A DNA stretch of 10,280 nucleotides from Lachnospiraceae bacterium UBA4711 (GCA_002404515.1 DHJV01000012.1:1-10280), one strand, 5' to 3'. Shown: positions 1 through 8,126, counted from the stretch's first letter. Program-made: numbers and translations. The notes: a model not told the origin generated them from the letters alone.

Positions 1-80
1 CAATTGGCAAGGGAGCATTTAATTCTGCCGCTCGGCTCTCCATCCATCAAAAATAGTTTTAATGTTTTACTTCTTGACAT
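1..80 (-). CDS. GIY-YIG nuclease family protein, N-terminal fragment (runs off the window)
   Basis: Only the first 26 codons are visible, reading leftwards from the ATG at 80-78. The start is supported by an AAGGAG ribosome binding site at 89-94 with 8 nt spacing. The peptide includes KTLKLFLMDGEPSGRIKC. From memory this strongly resembles the conserved N-terminus of small bacterial GIY-YIG nuclease-family proteins, in which a beta-strand lead-in (K-x-FLMDG-x-x-x-GRIKC) precedes an 'IPRTEL' stretch and then the GIY-YIG core. The catalytic core lies outside the window, so nuclease activity is inferred from the N-terminus only. The gene follows the restriction operon on the same strand after a 223-nt gap. 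It may be cotranscribed by read-through, because no convincing terminator is seen, or it may use its own AT-rich promoter. The reading frame is sure; the family call is moderately sure. Confidence 0.65.
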   Translation of the reverse strand, partial: MSRSKTLKLFLMDGEPSGRIKCSLAN

Positions 81-116
81 GGTACGTTCTCCTTAATCCA
101 TTGGAATTATAAAAAA

Positions 117-145
117 TTTATATAGATATCAGCTTAATTCAGCAA
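117..145 (-). promoter_or_regulatory. Candidate promoter for the GIY-YIG-type gene
   Basis: On the minus strand, TTGCTG (145-140) and TATAAA (122-117) are separated by exactly 17 bp. A second -10-like TATAAT lies at 111-106 but has no good -35. The segment is very AT-rich and sits 37 nt or less upstream of the start codon at 80. The match is weak at the -35, so this is only a plausible promoter. Confidence 0.3.
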
Positions 146-219
146 AGCTCTATAAATTGAGAGAATAATAAGTTGTCATGCCATTTCTCAGTCACAGATA
201 TGCCAGTAATAGCGTAGAA

Positions 220-233
220 TCGGATATATCCGA
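220..233. repeat. 14-bp perfect palindrome in the gap downstream of the restriction operon
   Basis: TCGGATATATCCGA reads the same on both strands. It lies about 70 nt beyond the stop of the Res-like gene. It has no T-tract on either side, so it is not a standard intrinsic terminator. It could be a protein binding site or a weak 3' hairpin. The rest of the gap (81-303) shows no gene. Confidence 0.3.
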
Positions 234-303
234 AACCCATCATGCAACTGTAGTCGCACCATCTCGCGCTTGCTGATTAAAGCCGATACCCATAAAAGCT
301 TAT

Positions 304-3207
304 TTATTGTCCCCCCATGTCATCTATATCCATCTGGATATAACTTGCACGATTGCTCACAAGGTACTTGAAGCTGGAATTCAGTCTGACTTCATCATGT
401 GAGATAAGCGCATACTCCCACGGCTTTCCACCGTTAGTGGCATTCCATTCAGATACCGCTCTGCAATATACAACAGCAGCAGCCGCTTTTTCTTTTACGG
501 ATGAACTGCCCATCTCGCTACTTGCCTTGGTTTCAACCATGTAAATTTTATCTTCGGTCTCAACAATAAAATCAGGCTCATACTTGCTCACGCCGCCCGG
601 ACCGTAGTAGATGTTAAACTGCTTCGGAGACGGACGCATCCACTTCAGAACATCCTTATCGTTCTCCAACACGATTGCAAAAATACGCTCCGTGTTGCTG
701 TCGAACTTATAGAGTGTGTGACACGCCTTTGTGAAGCCATTAAAAATCTTCTGCCGTACTTCGCTTACCGGGATGTTGGCGCGTAAATCGTAAATTTCAT
801 CCGACCGGAACTTGCCACCGAAACTTGTCTCTATCCGTGAGAACGGTCGCATTTCCGATGCCCTGAAATGTGTTTCGTCACGGAAAAAATGCTGCTTCAT
901 CTGCGCATAGATAATTTCCGCGATAGTTTTCTGCCTGTCACGCATAACCTTAACGGCTTCGTCCTCCGTAAGGTACAACAAAAAGTGCTGTTTAGCTTCC
1001 TCAACAAGTGAATACAGCAAATCGGCAGTTGCATGGTAATCCACATCGTCCTTAATGATAATGTGTCGGACGATTTCATTCTCCGGCGTATCCACAACAT
1101 CTCTTGCATGGAAGTCGCTCTCATACTCGAAGGTACGGCCGCCCTCCTGGAGTTCGGTTCCGATCATCGTATCATCGGACGGATGCCAGTTCATGCTTGA
1201 TGTGACGAGTTGGAATGGATAGAATCCCTGCTTTACTTCCGTAAAAGGCTGAACTACCGCCTGCGGAATAGGTATGACATTATCCGTCAATGCCTGCACA
1301 CAGGTATCAATCGCTTTCTGTACAACGACTTCAAGGTCTTCACGGCTGAGATTCATCTCCGGGAACTGCCGTATCGTTTCTGCAATAACACTGTTCTGTA
1401 CGAATTTGCGAGTTTCAGGGTCTTTTGCCGCATCAAAGGTTCGCACCTGACGATTAAGCTCTACGACCGATCGAGAAGCAAAGTTCGCCACGAAACTTGC
1501 GACCTGCGCCGCCTGCTCCTGAGTCCGAGGCTGTTCCGTTCCGTAATGAGCAGTTGACTCTCGAACGAACGTCAGCGCCAGCTGCTCCATGTAACTCGTA
1601 TCCGATGTAAGTTCATCATAGGTCGTCGGCATTTCCACCGTAACTCGCTGCTCATCGGATGAGGTTGTTTCAGCGGGATCTATATAATAAACACGGCGAA
1701 CAAGAGAGTTCGGATCATTTGCAAGATTAACGATGGCCTCATATTTGTCATGGTTGACAATAGACAGACGATCCACCTCATCAACACCGGTTCTGTCGCC
1801 GTAAGGAAGACGCAGTCCTCTGCCGATAGTCTGCTCCGTTAATGTTTCCGATGCTGATGCCCTCAAAGGCACTATCGTGTAGAGATTGGTTACATCCCAG
1901 CCTTCCTTCAGCATATTTACATGGATGACAATCTCAATTTTATTATCCGGCTTTTCAAGCGAAAGCAGCTGCTCGATGTTCTCGTCTTTTTCCGCTCCAC
2001 GCTGTGAAGAATTGATTTCTATAACCTTGTCTTTGTAATAGCCACGGAAAAAGTCATCCGAGGTGATATATTCCCTGATTTTTTTCGAATGGTCGGTGTC
2101 CTTCGCCACAACGAGAATAAAAGGCTTCACGACCGGCTTTCCGTAAGTCCGGGCGTAAATCTCAAGGTGGCTCTTTGTCTCTTCATGCAGACGGACACCA
2201 TCATTCAACTTTTCATGGTCAAGCTGTTCGGGCGTGTATTCCTCCGGTCTGAAATCTTTACGAGTGAAGACCACAGGCACTTTGACATACTTCCCATCGT
2301 TTAGTGCATGGGCAAGCGTGTATTCATAGACAACATTTTTGAAGTCTACTTTTCTCGCACCTTTCTGAATCTGCGGAGTAGCTGTCAGCTCCACGCCTAA
2401 AATCGGACGCAGCTCATTGATGACATCAAAGCTCTTATCCGCATGGTAGTGATGACTTTCATCCATGAAGATGCACAGGTCATCCAAAGATTGCAAGTAC
2501 GCAAAATAGGACTCCCCAAGCACCTCATTCAATCGCTTGATGCGGGCAGGACTGCCGGATGAGGCCTTGCTGTCAGAGTTCAGTTTGGCAATATTGAAGA
2601 TGTTGATAATAACATCGTTTACAGCAAAGGTCCCCTGACGGAAGTCGTTATAATTGTCACCATCGATAATGCGAGGCGGACTCACGAATTTATCCAGCCC
2701 ACGAAACACATACTTCGGGCTTGACGGATTTCCAAGGTCATCTTTCAATTTTCTATAAATCGTGAGGTTCGGAACCATCACGAAAAAGTTCTTTATGCCC
2801 TTCTCGTAGCGGAGATATGCAATGCAGGCTCCCATGAGACGGGTCTTGCCGATACCTGTCGCCAGGGCAAAGCAGAACGATGGGAAATCACGCTCAAACG
2901 ATGTCAGGGTCGGGCAGAGCGCACGAGCCGCCGCCAGGTCATCGGCGTAAAATTCCGCCGCAACCTCCATCGCCCACTCACTTATTTTCTTTGTTCTCTT
3001 GTCCTCGGTATCAAGTGCCTCAAGTTCCGTCTGGTGCGCAGAACGAATCTGGTCCGTTGTCGTAGGATTCTTTGCCAAACTGAGCGTGTCGCAGAGTCTG
3101 GCAAAAATCTCAAGGCTTTCATGCTGCGGCGGACGCAATGCGAGCGCATTATTTATGTACTTGGAGTTGTACGAGTAGAAATTCTCAGTATAGGATTCCT
3201 TAATCAT
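304..3207 (-). CDS. Type III restriction enzyme Res-like subunit: DExH helicase with PD-(D/E)XK nuclease
   Basis: This protein of 967 residues matches the usual 900-1000 of type III Res subunits, which translocate or switch on DNA with ATP and cleave when partnered with Mod. The superfamily 2 motor motifs appear in order: Walker A ATGIGKT (about 116-122), DESHH (249-253), LTATP (274-278), MLKEGWDV (432-439) and QTIGRGLR (459-466). Near the C-terminus, EPDF followed by VETKA gives a PD-(D/E)XK nuclease signature (D879, E892, K894). All catalytic residues look intact. The ATG at 3207 is preferred over the in-frame ATGs further upstream. It has GAGGAG just upstream and overlaps the methyltransferase stop by 8 nt (ATGATTAA), a typical coupled arrangement. 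It is the last gene of the restriction operon. By family knowledge, cleavage should depend on the Mod partner; the role of the SNF2 partner is unknown. Confidence 0.93.
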   Translation of the reverse strand: MIKESYTENFYSYNSKYINNALALRPPQHESLEIFARLCDTLSLAKNPTTTDQIRSAHQTELEALDTEDKRTKKISEWAMEVAAEFYADDLAAARALCPTLTSFERDFPSFCFALATGIGKTRLMGACIAYLRYEKGIKNFFVMVPNLTIYRKLKDDLGNPSSPKYVFRGLDKFVSPPRIIDGDNYNDFRQGTFAVNDVIINIFNIAKLNSDSKASSGSPARIKRLNEVLGESYFAYLQSLDDLCIFMDESHHYHADKSFDVINELRPILGVELTATPQIQKGARKVDFKNVVYEYTLAHALNDGKYVKVPVVFTRKDFRPEEYTPEQLDHEKLNDGVRLHEETKSHLEIYARTYGKPVVKPFILVVAKDTDHSKKIREYITSDDFFRGYYKDKVIEINSSQRGAEKDENIEQLLSLEKPDNKIEIVIHVNMLKEGWDVTNLYTIVPLRASASETLTEQTIGRGLRLPYGDRTGVDEVDRLSIVNHDKYEAIVNLANDPNSLVRRVYYIDPAETTSSDEQRVTVEMPTTYDELTSDTSYMEQLALTFVRESTAHYGTEQPRTQEQAAQVASFVANFASRSVVELNRQVRTFDAAKDPETRKFVQNSVIAETIRQFPEMNLSREDLEVVVQKAIDTCVQALTDNVIPIPQAVVQPFTEVKQGFYPFQLVTSSMNWHPSDDTMIGTELQEGGRTFEYESDFHARDVVDTPENEIVRHIIIKDDVDYHATADLLYSLVEEAKQHFLLYLTEDEAVKVMRDRQKTIAEIIYAQMKQHFFRDETHFRASEMRPFSRIETSFGGKFRSDEIYDLRANIPVSEVRQKIFNGFTKACHTLYKFDSNTERIFAIVLENDKDVLKWMRPSPKQFNIYYGPGGVSKYEPDFIVETEDKIYMVETKASSEMGSSSVKEKAAAAVVYCRAVSEWNATNGGKPWEYALISHDEVRLNSSFKYLVSNRASYIQMDIDDMGGQ

Positions 3208-4870
3208 TTTCCCACTCCTCCTCGTCACATTCCGGCACATCAATGATATTCAGATTATAGTTGTCTACACCATACTCGCACTTGTCGAGGACAGACTGCG
3301 GAATCTTCTTCACAGTGATGTTATCGTAGCGTTTATTCAGACCTACATCAAAAGCCGGTGCGCAAATCAGCAGGCTCTCGAAAGCATCCACTTCCTTCGC
3401 AAGACTATCAAGCATAGCCGCCGTCAGATACTGCGTGGTGACATAGATAAAGCTGTTATCCTGACTGTATCCCTGTTTCCAGAAAATCTCCGGGTCGGGA
3501 GCGTAGAAATAGCCATTCACTTTCGCAACAGCTGCCACAAGCATCTGAGCATTGTATTTATCGGAAAAGACAGCATTACCATGCTCGTCCTTAACAATCA
3601 ATGTCGGAGCCAGTTCATAGAATTTGTAACCACCGCCGCCTTGCCAGTTTACATCATTAGATATACCTGTATGCTCTCCATCAATCACTCTATCTAAGCG
3701 CGGCTTGCAGAGAGAGTAGCAATGATTTCCCAATTCTATACCAATGTATCTACGGCCCATTTTATGGGCAACCGCTGCTGTAGTTCCACTTCCTAAGAAC
3801 GAATCCAACACCAAGTCGCCCTCATTTGTAAAATGAGAAAGTAGAGTCTTAATCAAGATTTCTGGCTTTTTCCCACCTCGAAATTCAGCACCCCCTTCTT
3901 GACGACAATTTCCAAAATAAGCGGCCAGATCAAGAAACCCGTTAATTGGAACTTCCCTGGTCATTTCTCTGCTCTCAAGTTTAGCCAATGGTACACCTTG
4001 ATAATATTTACCCTTTGTGGCGCCTTCTCTGTTAGGACCAGTAAAAAATCTGTATTCATATCGATCATCACCGATTCCCCAAACTTTATAAATTACACCA
4101 TAGCCATCATCGGCATATCTTCCTGTAAGATAATCTCTAAAGAAACGTCCCGATGAATTTCCGTCAAGTATCGTTCCAGAAGCCCAGATTTCTTTCAGAC
4201 CATATTCAGAGCCTTCTTCTTCAACTATTTTATAATCACCCTTCTTATAAACCTCAATTTTCTTCCCGCCTAATTGAAGTGTTTTCAAGGGACTTCCTGT
4301 AATTTCTATTTTATATTTAAATTTTTCATATCCAGCGTCAACCTTATTTAGAATAGGTTTTGCAAGGCTGCTTTTTCGATATACATGAACTTGCTCAATT
4401 TCCTTATGAAAAGACATATCTTGCTTCAGAGTCTTTTCTGGATACCTAACTCGAACATAGATGGTGGTTTGATAATATCCAGCACGGCCAAAAACCTCAT
4501 CCAATAAAACCTTTAAATAGTGACCTTCAGAGTCGTCAATCTGACAACAGAAAAAGCCATCATCGGCCAGTAGGTTTCTCAAAATTCGAAGTCTGGAGTA
4601 CATTAAACCAAGCCAAATTGAATGCTCCAAATTGTCATCATAATGCTCGAATGCTTCACCTGTGTTATAGGGCGGATCGATATAGATACACTTCACCTGC
4701 CCAGCGTACTGCTGCTCCAAAGCTTTCAGTGCCAACAAGTTATCACCGTGTATCAGCATATTCTCGCTTTTGGGATCGCCATAATCTTTGGACGGATCGT
4801 GGAGCAGAATGCGAGGTTCGACCTCAGGTTCCTGTCCTTTTCCTATCCACGTAAGTTCCAATCTTTGCAT
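3200..4870 (-). CDS. Type III Mod-like site-specific adenine DNA methyltransferase (beta class)
   Basis: This 556-residue protein should transfer a methyl group from S-adenosylmethionine to N6 of adenine in the recognition site, protecting host DNA and specifying targets for the Res subunit. The catalytic motif IV DPPYNTG (about 65-71) comes before the AdoMet-binding motif I DSFLGSGTT (about 356-364), the order of beta-class enzymes such as type III Mod. An early ENMLIHGDN block and GGKKPE (about 332-337) also fit. The stretch between the motifs (about 130-325) is the likely target-recognition domain. It is clearly more AT-rich than its surroundings. The protein is somewhat shorter than classic Mod subunits of about 640 residues. 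The start ATG at 4870 has AAAGGAG 10 nt upstream; an in-frame ATG further upstream would overlap the SNF2 stop and has no better site. It lies 13 nt after the SNF2 gene and overlaps the Res-like gene by 8 nt. Confidence 0.93.
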   Translation of the reverse strand: MQRLELTWIGKGQEPEVEPRILLHDPSKDYGDPKSENMLIHGDNLLALKALEQQYAGQVKCIYIDPPYNTGEAFEHYDDNLEHSIWLGLMYSRLRILRNLLADDGFFCCQIDDSEGHYLKVLLDEVFGRAGYYQTTIYVRVRYPEKTLKQDMSFHKEIEQVHVYRKSSLAKPILNKVDAGYEKFKYKIEITGSPLKTLQLGGKKIEVYKKGDYKIVEEEGSEYGLKEIWASGTILDGNSSGRFFRDYLTGRYADDGYGVIYKVWGIGDDRYEYRFFTGPNREGATKGKYYQGVPLAKLESREMTREVPINGFLDLAAYFGNCRQEGGAEFRGGKKPEILIKTLLSHFTNEGDLVLDSFLGSGTTAAVAHKMGRRYIGIELGNHCYSLCKPRLDRVIDGEHTGISNDVNWQGGGGYKFYELAPTLIVKDEHGNAVFSDKYNAQMLVAAVAKVNGYFYAPDPEIFWKQGYSQDNSFIYVTTQYLTAAMLDSLAKEVDAFESLLICAPAFDVGLNKRYDNITVKKIPQSVLDKCEYGVDNYNLNIIDVPECDEEEWEND

Positions 4871-4883
4871 AGTTCTTTCTCCT

Positions 4884-7736
4884 TTACACGACCTCAAATG
4901 AGATAGTCATGATATGCCTTATCTCTGTTGCGCCATTCAATTTTTCTCGGATTTCCTCCTGCAGCTTATCTCTTTGCATATCGATCTCATCTTCCTGCTG
5001 ATAGATCTCACGCTGCATCTTTTTCCGTTTATCCTTTAATTTATTAATCTCATCCTTCATGGCGATAATCTGATCAAGAGGAAAGTTTGTGCTTGATCTG
5101 CATTCCTTTTCTTTTTCCTTGATCAACTTGTTTAGCTCCTTACGTTTGCGTTGGAGACCTTCTTTCAGATCATCACTGTATGCGTCCAGTTTATCGCACT
5201 CATCCAAATAAAATTGCTTATTCGCTTCTTCAATCTGCTCTTGCTGGACACCAAGTCTGCGTTCACGCTGCTGGATGAGTTCCACTGGTTCTGCGGGGTA
5301 TTCGCCGATAATCTCCGCGGGCAACTCAAGCATACTGTTGACGATGTCTTCATCCATTGTTGTGCCATCGTCCGTAAGAACCGTAAAAATGAGATGCTCC
5401 TCGTAGCTAAGGCCATCATAGGACAGCTTATCAATTGACAGAACGCCCTTAATGCCCGGATGAGTATTGAAGAAGGAAATATTTCTATCCGATTCCGTGT
5501 GGCGGAAACGAATAGCAACAGGCAAAAGGTCAGCCGACAGGCTTTCCTGCAGCCAGGATTCATATAATGGGTCTTCGCGACGGAGGAAAACATCTCCTTC
5601 TTCCTCGGCGTCTCTCCATTTAAGGTTATATGTTCTTTTTACATCGCCGTCCTCAAATTGAAGCCTCCACTGTGTGAGCGGTTTGACTCGTTCAGCCCCA
5701 TGAGTCAGGAAGAAATAGTAAATCCACTGTGTAAATTTATCGAGGCTGGCTACGGTATCGTCCTGACAATCCTTAAGCCGTGCGGCCACCACCTCGTCAA
5801 AGTTTTCAAGAATAGACTGCCTTGCAGATGCCATTTTATCTTCAATCTCATCAGAAAGTTCTTCCTGCAAAGCATCAAACTCATGCTGGATGTCATCAGC
5901 GGTCTTACACTTTTGATAGATCTCGGCAATTCGCTTTTCAAAATCCACGCCGGATTCCAGAGAACCCAGAATTTCATCTGATGAGCCGAACACACCATCA
6001 AAAAGTCGAAACTTCTGGTCAAGCAATTCATAGACGCGTCTGTCTGCTGCATTTTTACGATTTAAAAAGTTGATAACCACGACATCGTTTTTCTGCCCAT
6101 ACCGATGACAGCGGCCGATACGTTGTTCTATGCGCTGCGGATTCCAGGGAAGATCATAATTGACAATCAGACTGCAAAACTGGAGGTTGATACCTTCGGC
6201 TGCAGCTTCTGTTCCAATGAGGATACTCGCATGATCCCGAAACTCCTCAACGACCGCAGCTTTCATATCCGCCTGCTTTGAACCTGAAATAAGGCCGTCA
6301 TTTTTATGGCGTTCTTTCCAGTCCGCATAAATCCGTTTGGAAATCTCATCATTGTTCGTACCGTTGAGAAATACAATTTTCCCTTCATATCCGTGATTCG
6401 AGAGCAGGTTAAACAGATAGTTCTGTGTCCTTCTCGATTCCGTAAAGATGACAGCCTTTCTCTGACCGCCCAGTTCTCCAGTCTTCGTAAAGCCCTGCTC
6501 TAAAGCCAGAATAAGGTCATCACCCTTTGAGTTTGTATTTATGTTGGACGCAAGCTCAGCAAACTTCTTCAATCTTTCCAACTCCGCTTTTATGCCGTCT
6601 CTATCGCGTTTAAGATCAGCAGTAAGGACATTCTCAGCGGCACTGTTATCTTCGTCGGACGCCTCATCCATTAGTTCATCAAAACCGTCATAATCGTCCA
6701 GAGAAAGCTCAGCTTCAACACCTTCGAGTAAATCGTTCAGCCGATCAATAAGTGACTGAAGAGTACCTGCGATGGCAAACGAAGAGGATGCCAGCAATTT
6801 TCGCAGCACCATTGTGATAAGCGTCCGCTGTCCATCAGGCAAGGCATAAAGCTTGTCAGTTTGCAGATATTCAGAAACTTCATTGTACAGCTTTTCTTCA
6901 TCTGCCGTAGGAGTATATTCTCTCAGGATTGCATGGCGTCCTGTGTACCTCACATATTCAGATACCTGCTTACGCAGGGTACGCTTACAGAGTGGAGCAA
7001 GCCGTTTCCTTAAATTCTGGTTTCTTATATCGCTATTCGCTACAGCAACATACATCTCTCTAAAAGTTTTGTCGTCACCAAACACGCGGTCATCAATAAT
7101 GCTTGCCAGACCATAAAGCTCCATGAGGTTGTTCTGCAAAGGCGTGGCCGTCAGAAGCAATTTTTTTCTGCCAGCCAATACCTTTTTCAGTTTCTTTCCC
7201 ATAACATTATTTGACTTGTAGACATTCCGCAGACGATGGGCTTCATCAATGATAACCAGATCCCACGGAACAAGCTGCAGGTCAATCGCCTTTTTTGAAG
7301 CAAACTGATATGAGCAAATCACGATCCGATCTCTGGCATCAAATGGGTTTGTTACACCCTCTTTGCGGAGCTTATTGTAAACAGCAGACTCCATAAGAAG
7401 AGAATCTATGTAAAATTTTTCAAAAAGTTCTGAACGCCACTGCATCCTGAGAGCCGCAGGGACAATTAGCAATATATGTCTTCTCCGCTCTGCCCAACAC
7501 TGTGCAAGGACAAGACCAGCCTCAATTGTTTTTCCGAGACCTACTTCATCCGCGAGTAAGGCACCGGTACTTAAAGGAGATTTTACTGCAAAAAGGGCAG
7601 CATCTACCTGGTGTGGGTTTAAGTCCACTTTCACACCAGACATCGCAGACACCAAACCATCTATAGATGACTGCGGTCTTTGCAGAAGAATCTGTTCTGC
7701 AAAATACTTTGACTGGTGCGGTGTATAACTGTTCAT
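4884..7736 (-). CDS. SNF2-family DEAD/DEAH ATPase with C-terminal coiled coil, restriction-associated
   Basis: This 950-residue protein is an SNF2/RapA-like double-stranded DNA translocase. Visible motifs are Walker A DEVGLGKT (63-70), DEAH (164-167), TATP (196-199), the helicase C-domain block GTEAAAEGINLQ (508-519) and motif VI QRIGRCHRYGQ (538-548). Residues 340-400 form an acidic, insertion-like stretch between the two lobes. Residues about 815-935 are rich in E, K, Q and R with no proline-glycine runs, which suggests a long coiled coil, perhaps for docking to partners. I see no nuclease motif. SNF2 proteins accompany methyltransferases in DISARM (DrmD), but DrmA, DrmB and DrmC are absent here. 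The gene overlaps the upstream regulator by 4 nt (ATGA). Its AGGAGG lies 13 nt upstream, a long spacing that suggests translational coupling. It probably drives or regulates DNA scanning by the adjacent Mod/Res pair. Confidence 0.9.
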   Translation of the reverse strand: MNSYTPHQSKYFAEQILLQRPQSSIDGLVSAMSGVKVDLNPHQVDAALFAVKSPLSTGALLADEVGLGKTIEAGLVLAQCWAERRRHILLIVPAALRMQWRSELFEKFYIDSLLMESAVYNKLRKEGVTNPFDARDRIVICSYQFASKKAIDLQLVPWDLVIIDEAHRLRNVYKSNNVMGKKLKKVLAGRKKLLLTATPLQNNLMELYGLASIIDDRVFGDDKTFREMYVAVANSDIRNQNLRKRLAPLCKRTLRKQVSEYVRYTGRHAILREYTPTADEEKLYNEVSEYLQTDKLYALPDGQRTLITMVLRKLLASSSFAIAGTLQSLIDRLNDLLEGVEAELSLDDYDGFDELMDEASDEDNSAAENVLTADLKRDRDGIKAELERLKKFAELASNINTNSKGDDLILALEQGFTKTGELGGQRKAVIFTESRRTQNYLFNLLSNHGYEGKIVFLNGTNNDEISKRIYADWKERHKNDGLISGSKQADMKAAVVEEFRDHASILIGTEAAAEGINLQFCSLIVNYDLPWNPQRIEQRIGRCHRYGQKNDVVVINFLNRKNAADRRVYELLDQKFRLFDGVFGSSDEILGSLESGVDFEKRIAEIYQKCKTADDIQHEFDALQEELSDEIEDKMASARQSILENFDEVVAARLKDCQDDTVASLDKFTQWIYYFFLTHGAERVKPLTQWRLQFEDGDVKRTYNLKWRDAEEEGDVFLRREDPLYESWLQESLSADLLPVAIRFRHTESDRNISFFNTHPGIKGVLSIDKLSYDGLSYEEHLIFTVLTDDGTTMDEDIVNSMLELPAEIIGEYPAEPVELIQQRERRLGVQQEQIEEANKQFYLDECDKLDAYSDDLKEGLQRKRKELNKLIKEKEKECRSSTNFPLDQIIAMKDEINKLKDKRKKMQREIYQQEDEIDMQRDKLQEEIREKLNGATEIRHIMTISFEVV

Positions 7737-7966
7737 TTAACTACATCAACCTCCTGGTCATGCTCATCTTTCGTTAATTCCATAATGTCTGAAAAGTCGC
7801 ATTGAAGCGCATGACATATTTTTTCTATAATCTCTGTATTTACGTTCTCGTTCTTTCCTAATTTTGTTATGGAAGCTGCACTTATCCCCGCCATAGCTTG
7901 GAGATCCTTTTTCTTTAAATCTCGATCTATTAACAGTTTCCATAATCTTTTGTATGAAATCGCCAT
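7733..7966 (-). CDS. Small Cro/C1-type (XRE) helix-turn-helix regulator, first gene of the restriction operon
   Basis: This 77-residue protein is almost entirely one HTH domain. Residues about 19-42 (KKDLQAMAGISAASITKLGK) form the helix-turn-helix. The tail ALQCDFSDIMEL is typical of the short Cro/C1-type regulators common in Firmicutes. The start ATG at 7966 has AAGGAGG about 8 nt upstream. The gene leads the operon and overlaps the SNF2 gene by 4 nt. That position, like the controller proteins of many restriction systems, suggests it autoregulates the operon, for example to delay restriction until methylation is complete after entry into a new host. Candidate operators lie in the intergenic region to the right. 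Family assignment is sure; the regulatory target is inferred. Confidence 0.88.
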   Translation of the reverse strand: MAISYKRLWKLLIDRDLKKKDLQAMAGISAASITKLGKNENVNTEIIEKICHALQCDFSDIMELTKDEHDQEVDVVK

Positions 7967-8004
7967 CTGCCTGCCTCCTTCTTATATCCCTACTTTTAGC
8001 ACTT

Positions 8005-8031
8005 AAGAGTGTCCTTTTAGGAAACACTCTT
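8005..8031 (-). promoter_or_regulatory. Hairpin in the 5' leader of the restriction operon
   Basis: An 8-bp perfect inverted repeat (AAGAGTGT at 8005-8012 and ACACTCTT at 8024-8031) lies between the predicted transcription start near 8048 and the ribosome binding site of the 77-residue regulator. On the minus-strand RNA an inner CCU/AGG pairing extends the stem across a 2-nt bulge. No U-tract follows, so it is not an intrinsic terminator. It could be an mRNA-stabilising stem or a dyad operator just downstream of the promoter. Confidence 0.45.
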
Positions 8032-8054
8032 TGCTGCGAATCGAAACTGAGAGT

Positions 8055-8083
8055 ATTATACCACAGTAGCCTCAAAATTTCAA
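8055..8083 (-). promoter_or_regulatory. Promoter of the restriction operon
   Basis: On the minus strand, TTGAAA (8083-8078) and a perfect TATAAT (8060-8055) are 17 bp apart. A TG immediately before the -10 (TGGTATAAT) makes it an extended -10 promoter. Initiation is expected near 8048, giving a leader of about 80 nt before the regulator ATG at 7966. Both boxes are close to the sigma-A consensus, so the promoter is probably strong unless repressed. Confidence 0.8.
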
Positions 8084-8090
8084 GTTTGGC

Positions 8091-8126
8091 TCTTGCGTTC
8101 GATTTAATTTTCGTGCGAACGCAAGA
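8091..8126. repeat. 11-bp perfect inverted repeat next to the operon -35 box (candidate operator)
   Basis: Arms TCTTGCGTTCG (8091-8101) and CGAACGCAAGA (8116-8126) are perfect reverse complements around a 14-nt AT-rich spacer. The inner element TGCGAAY also occurs at 8128-8134 and, downstream of the minus-strand -10, at 8035-8041. The dyad sits 8 bp upstream of the -35 of the restriction promoter, a suitable place for a dimeric HTH regulator. It could activate or repress the minus promoter. Confidence 0.55.

Noticed and set aside
3208..3243. Longer N-terminus for the Res-like protein
   Set aside because: The extra 12 codons lie inside the methyltransferase end. The ATG at 3207 has a strong GAGGAG site and a standard 8-nt overlap.
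304..4870. Assignment to a type I restriction system
   Set aside because: No HsdS specificity gene is present. The methyltransferase has beta-class motif order and overlaps a Res-type gene directly.
4871..4897. Longer N-terminus for the methyltransferase
   Set aside because: It would overlap the SNF2 stop codon, and the ATG at 4870 has a well-spaced AAAGGAG site.
5165..5593. 142-codon minus-strand frame inside the SNF2 gene
   Set aside because: It is in a different frame from the SNF2 protein, has cysteine/serine-rich low-quality composition and no ribosome binding site; it is a shadow.
304..7736. Assignment to class 1 DISARM because of SNF2 plus adenine methyltransferase
   Set aside because: No DrmA, DrmB or DrmC-like gene is present. 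The third large gene is a Res-type DExH helicase with a PD-(D/E)XK nuclease.
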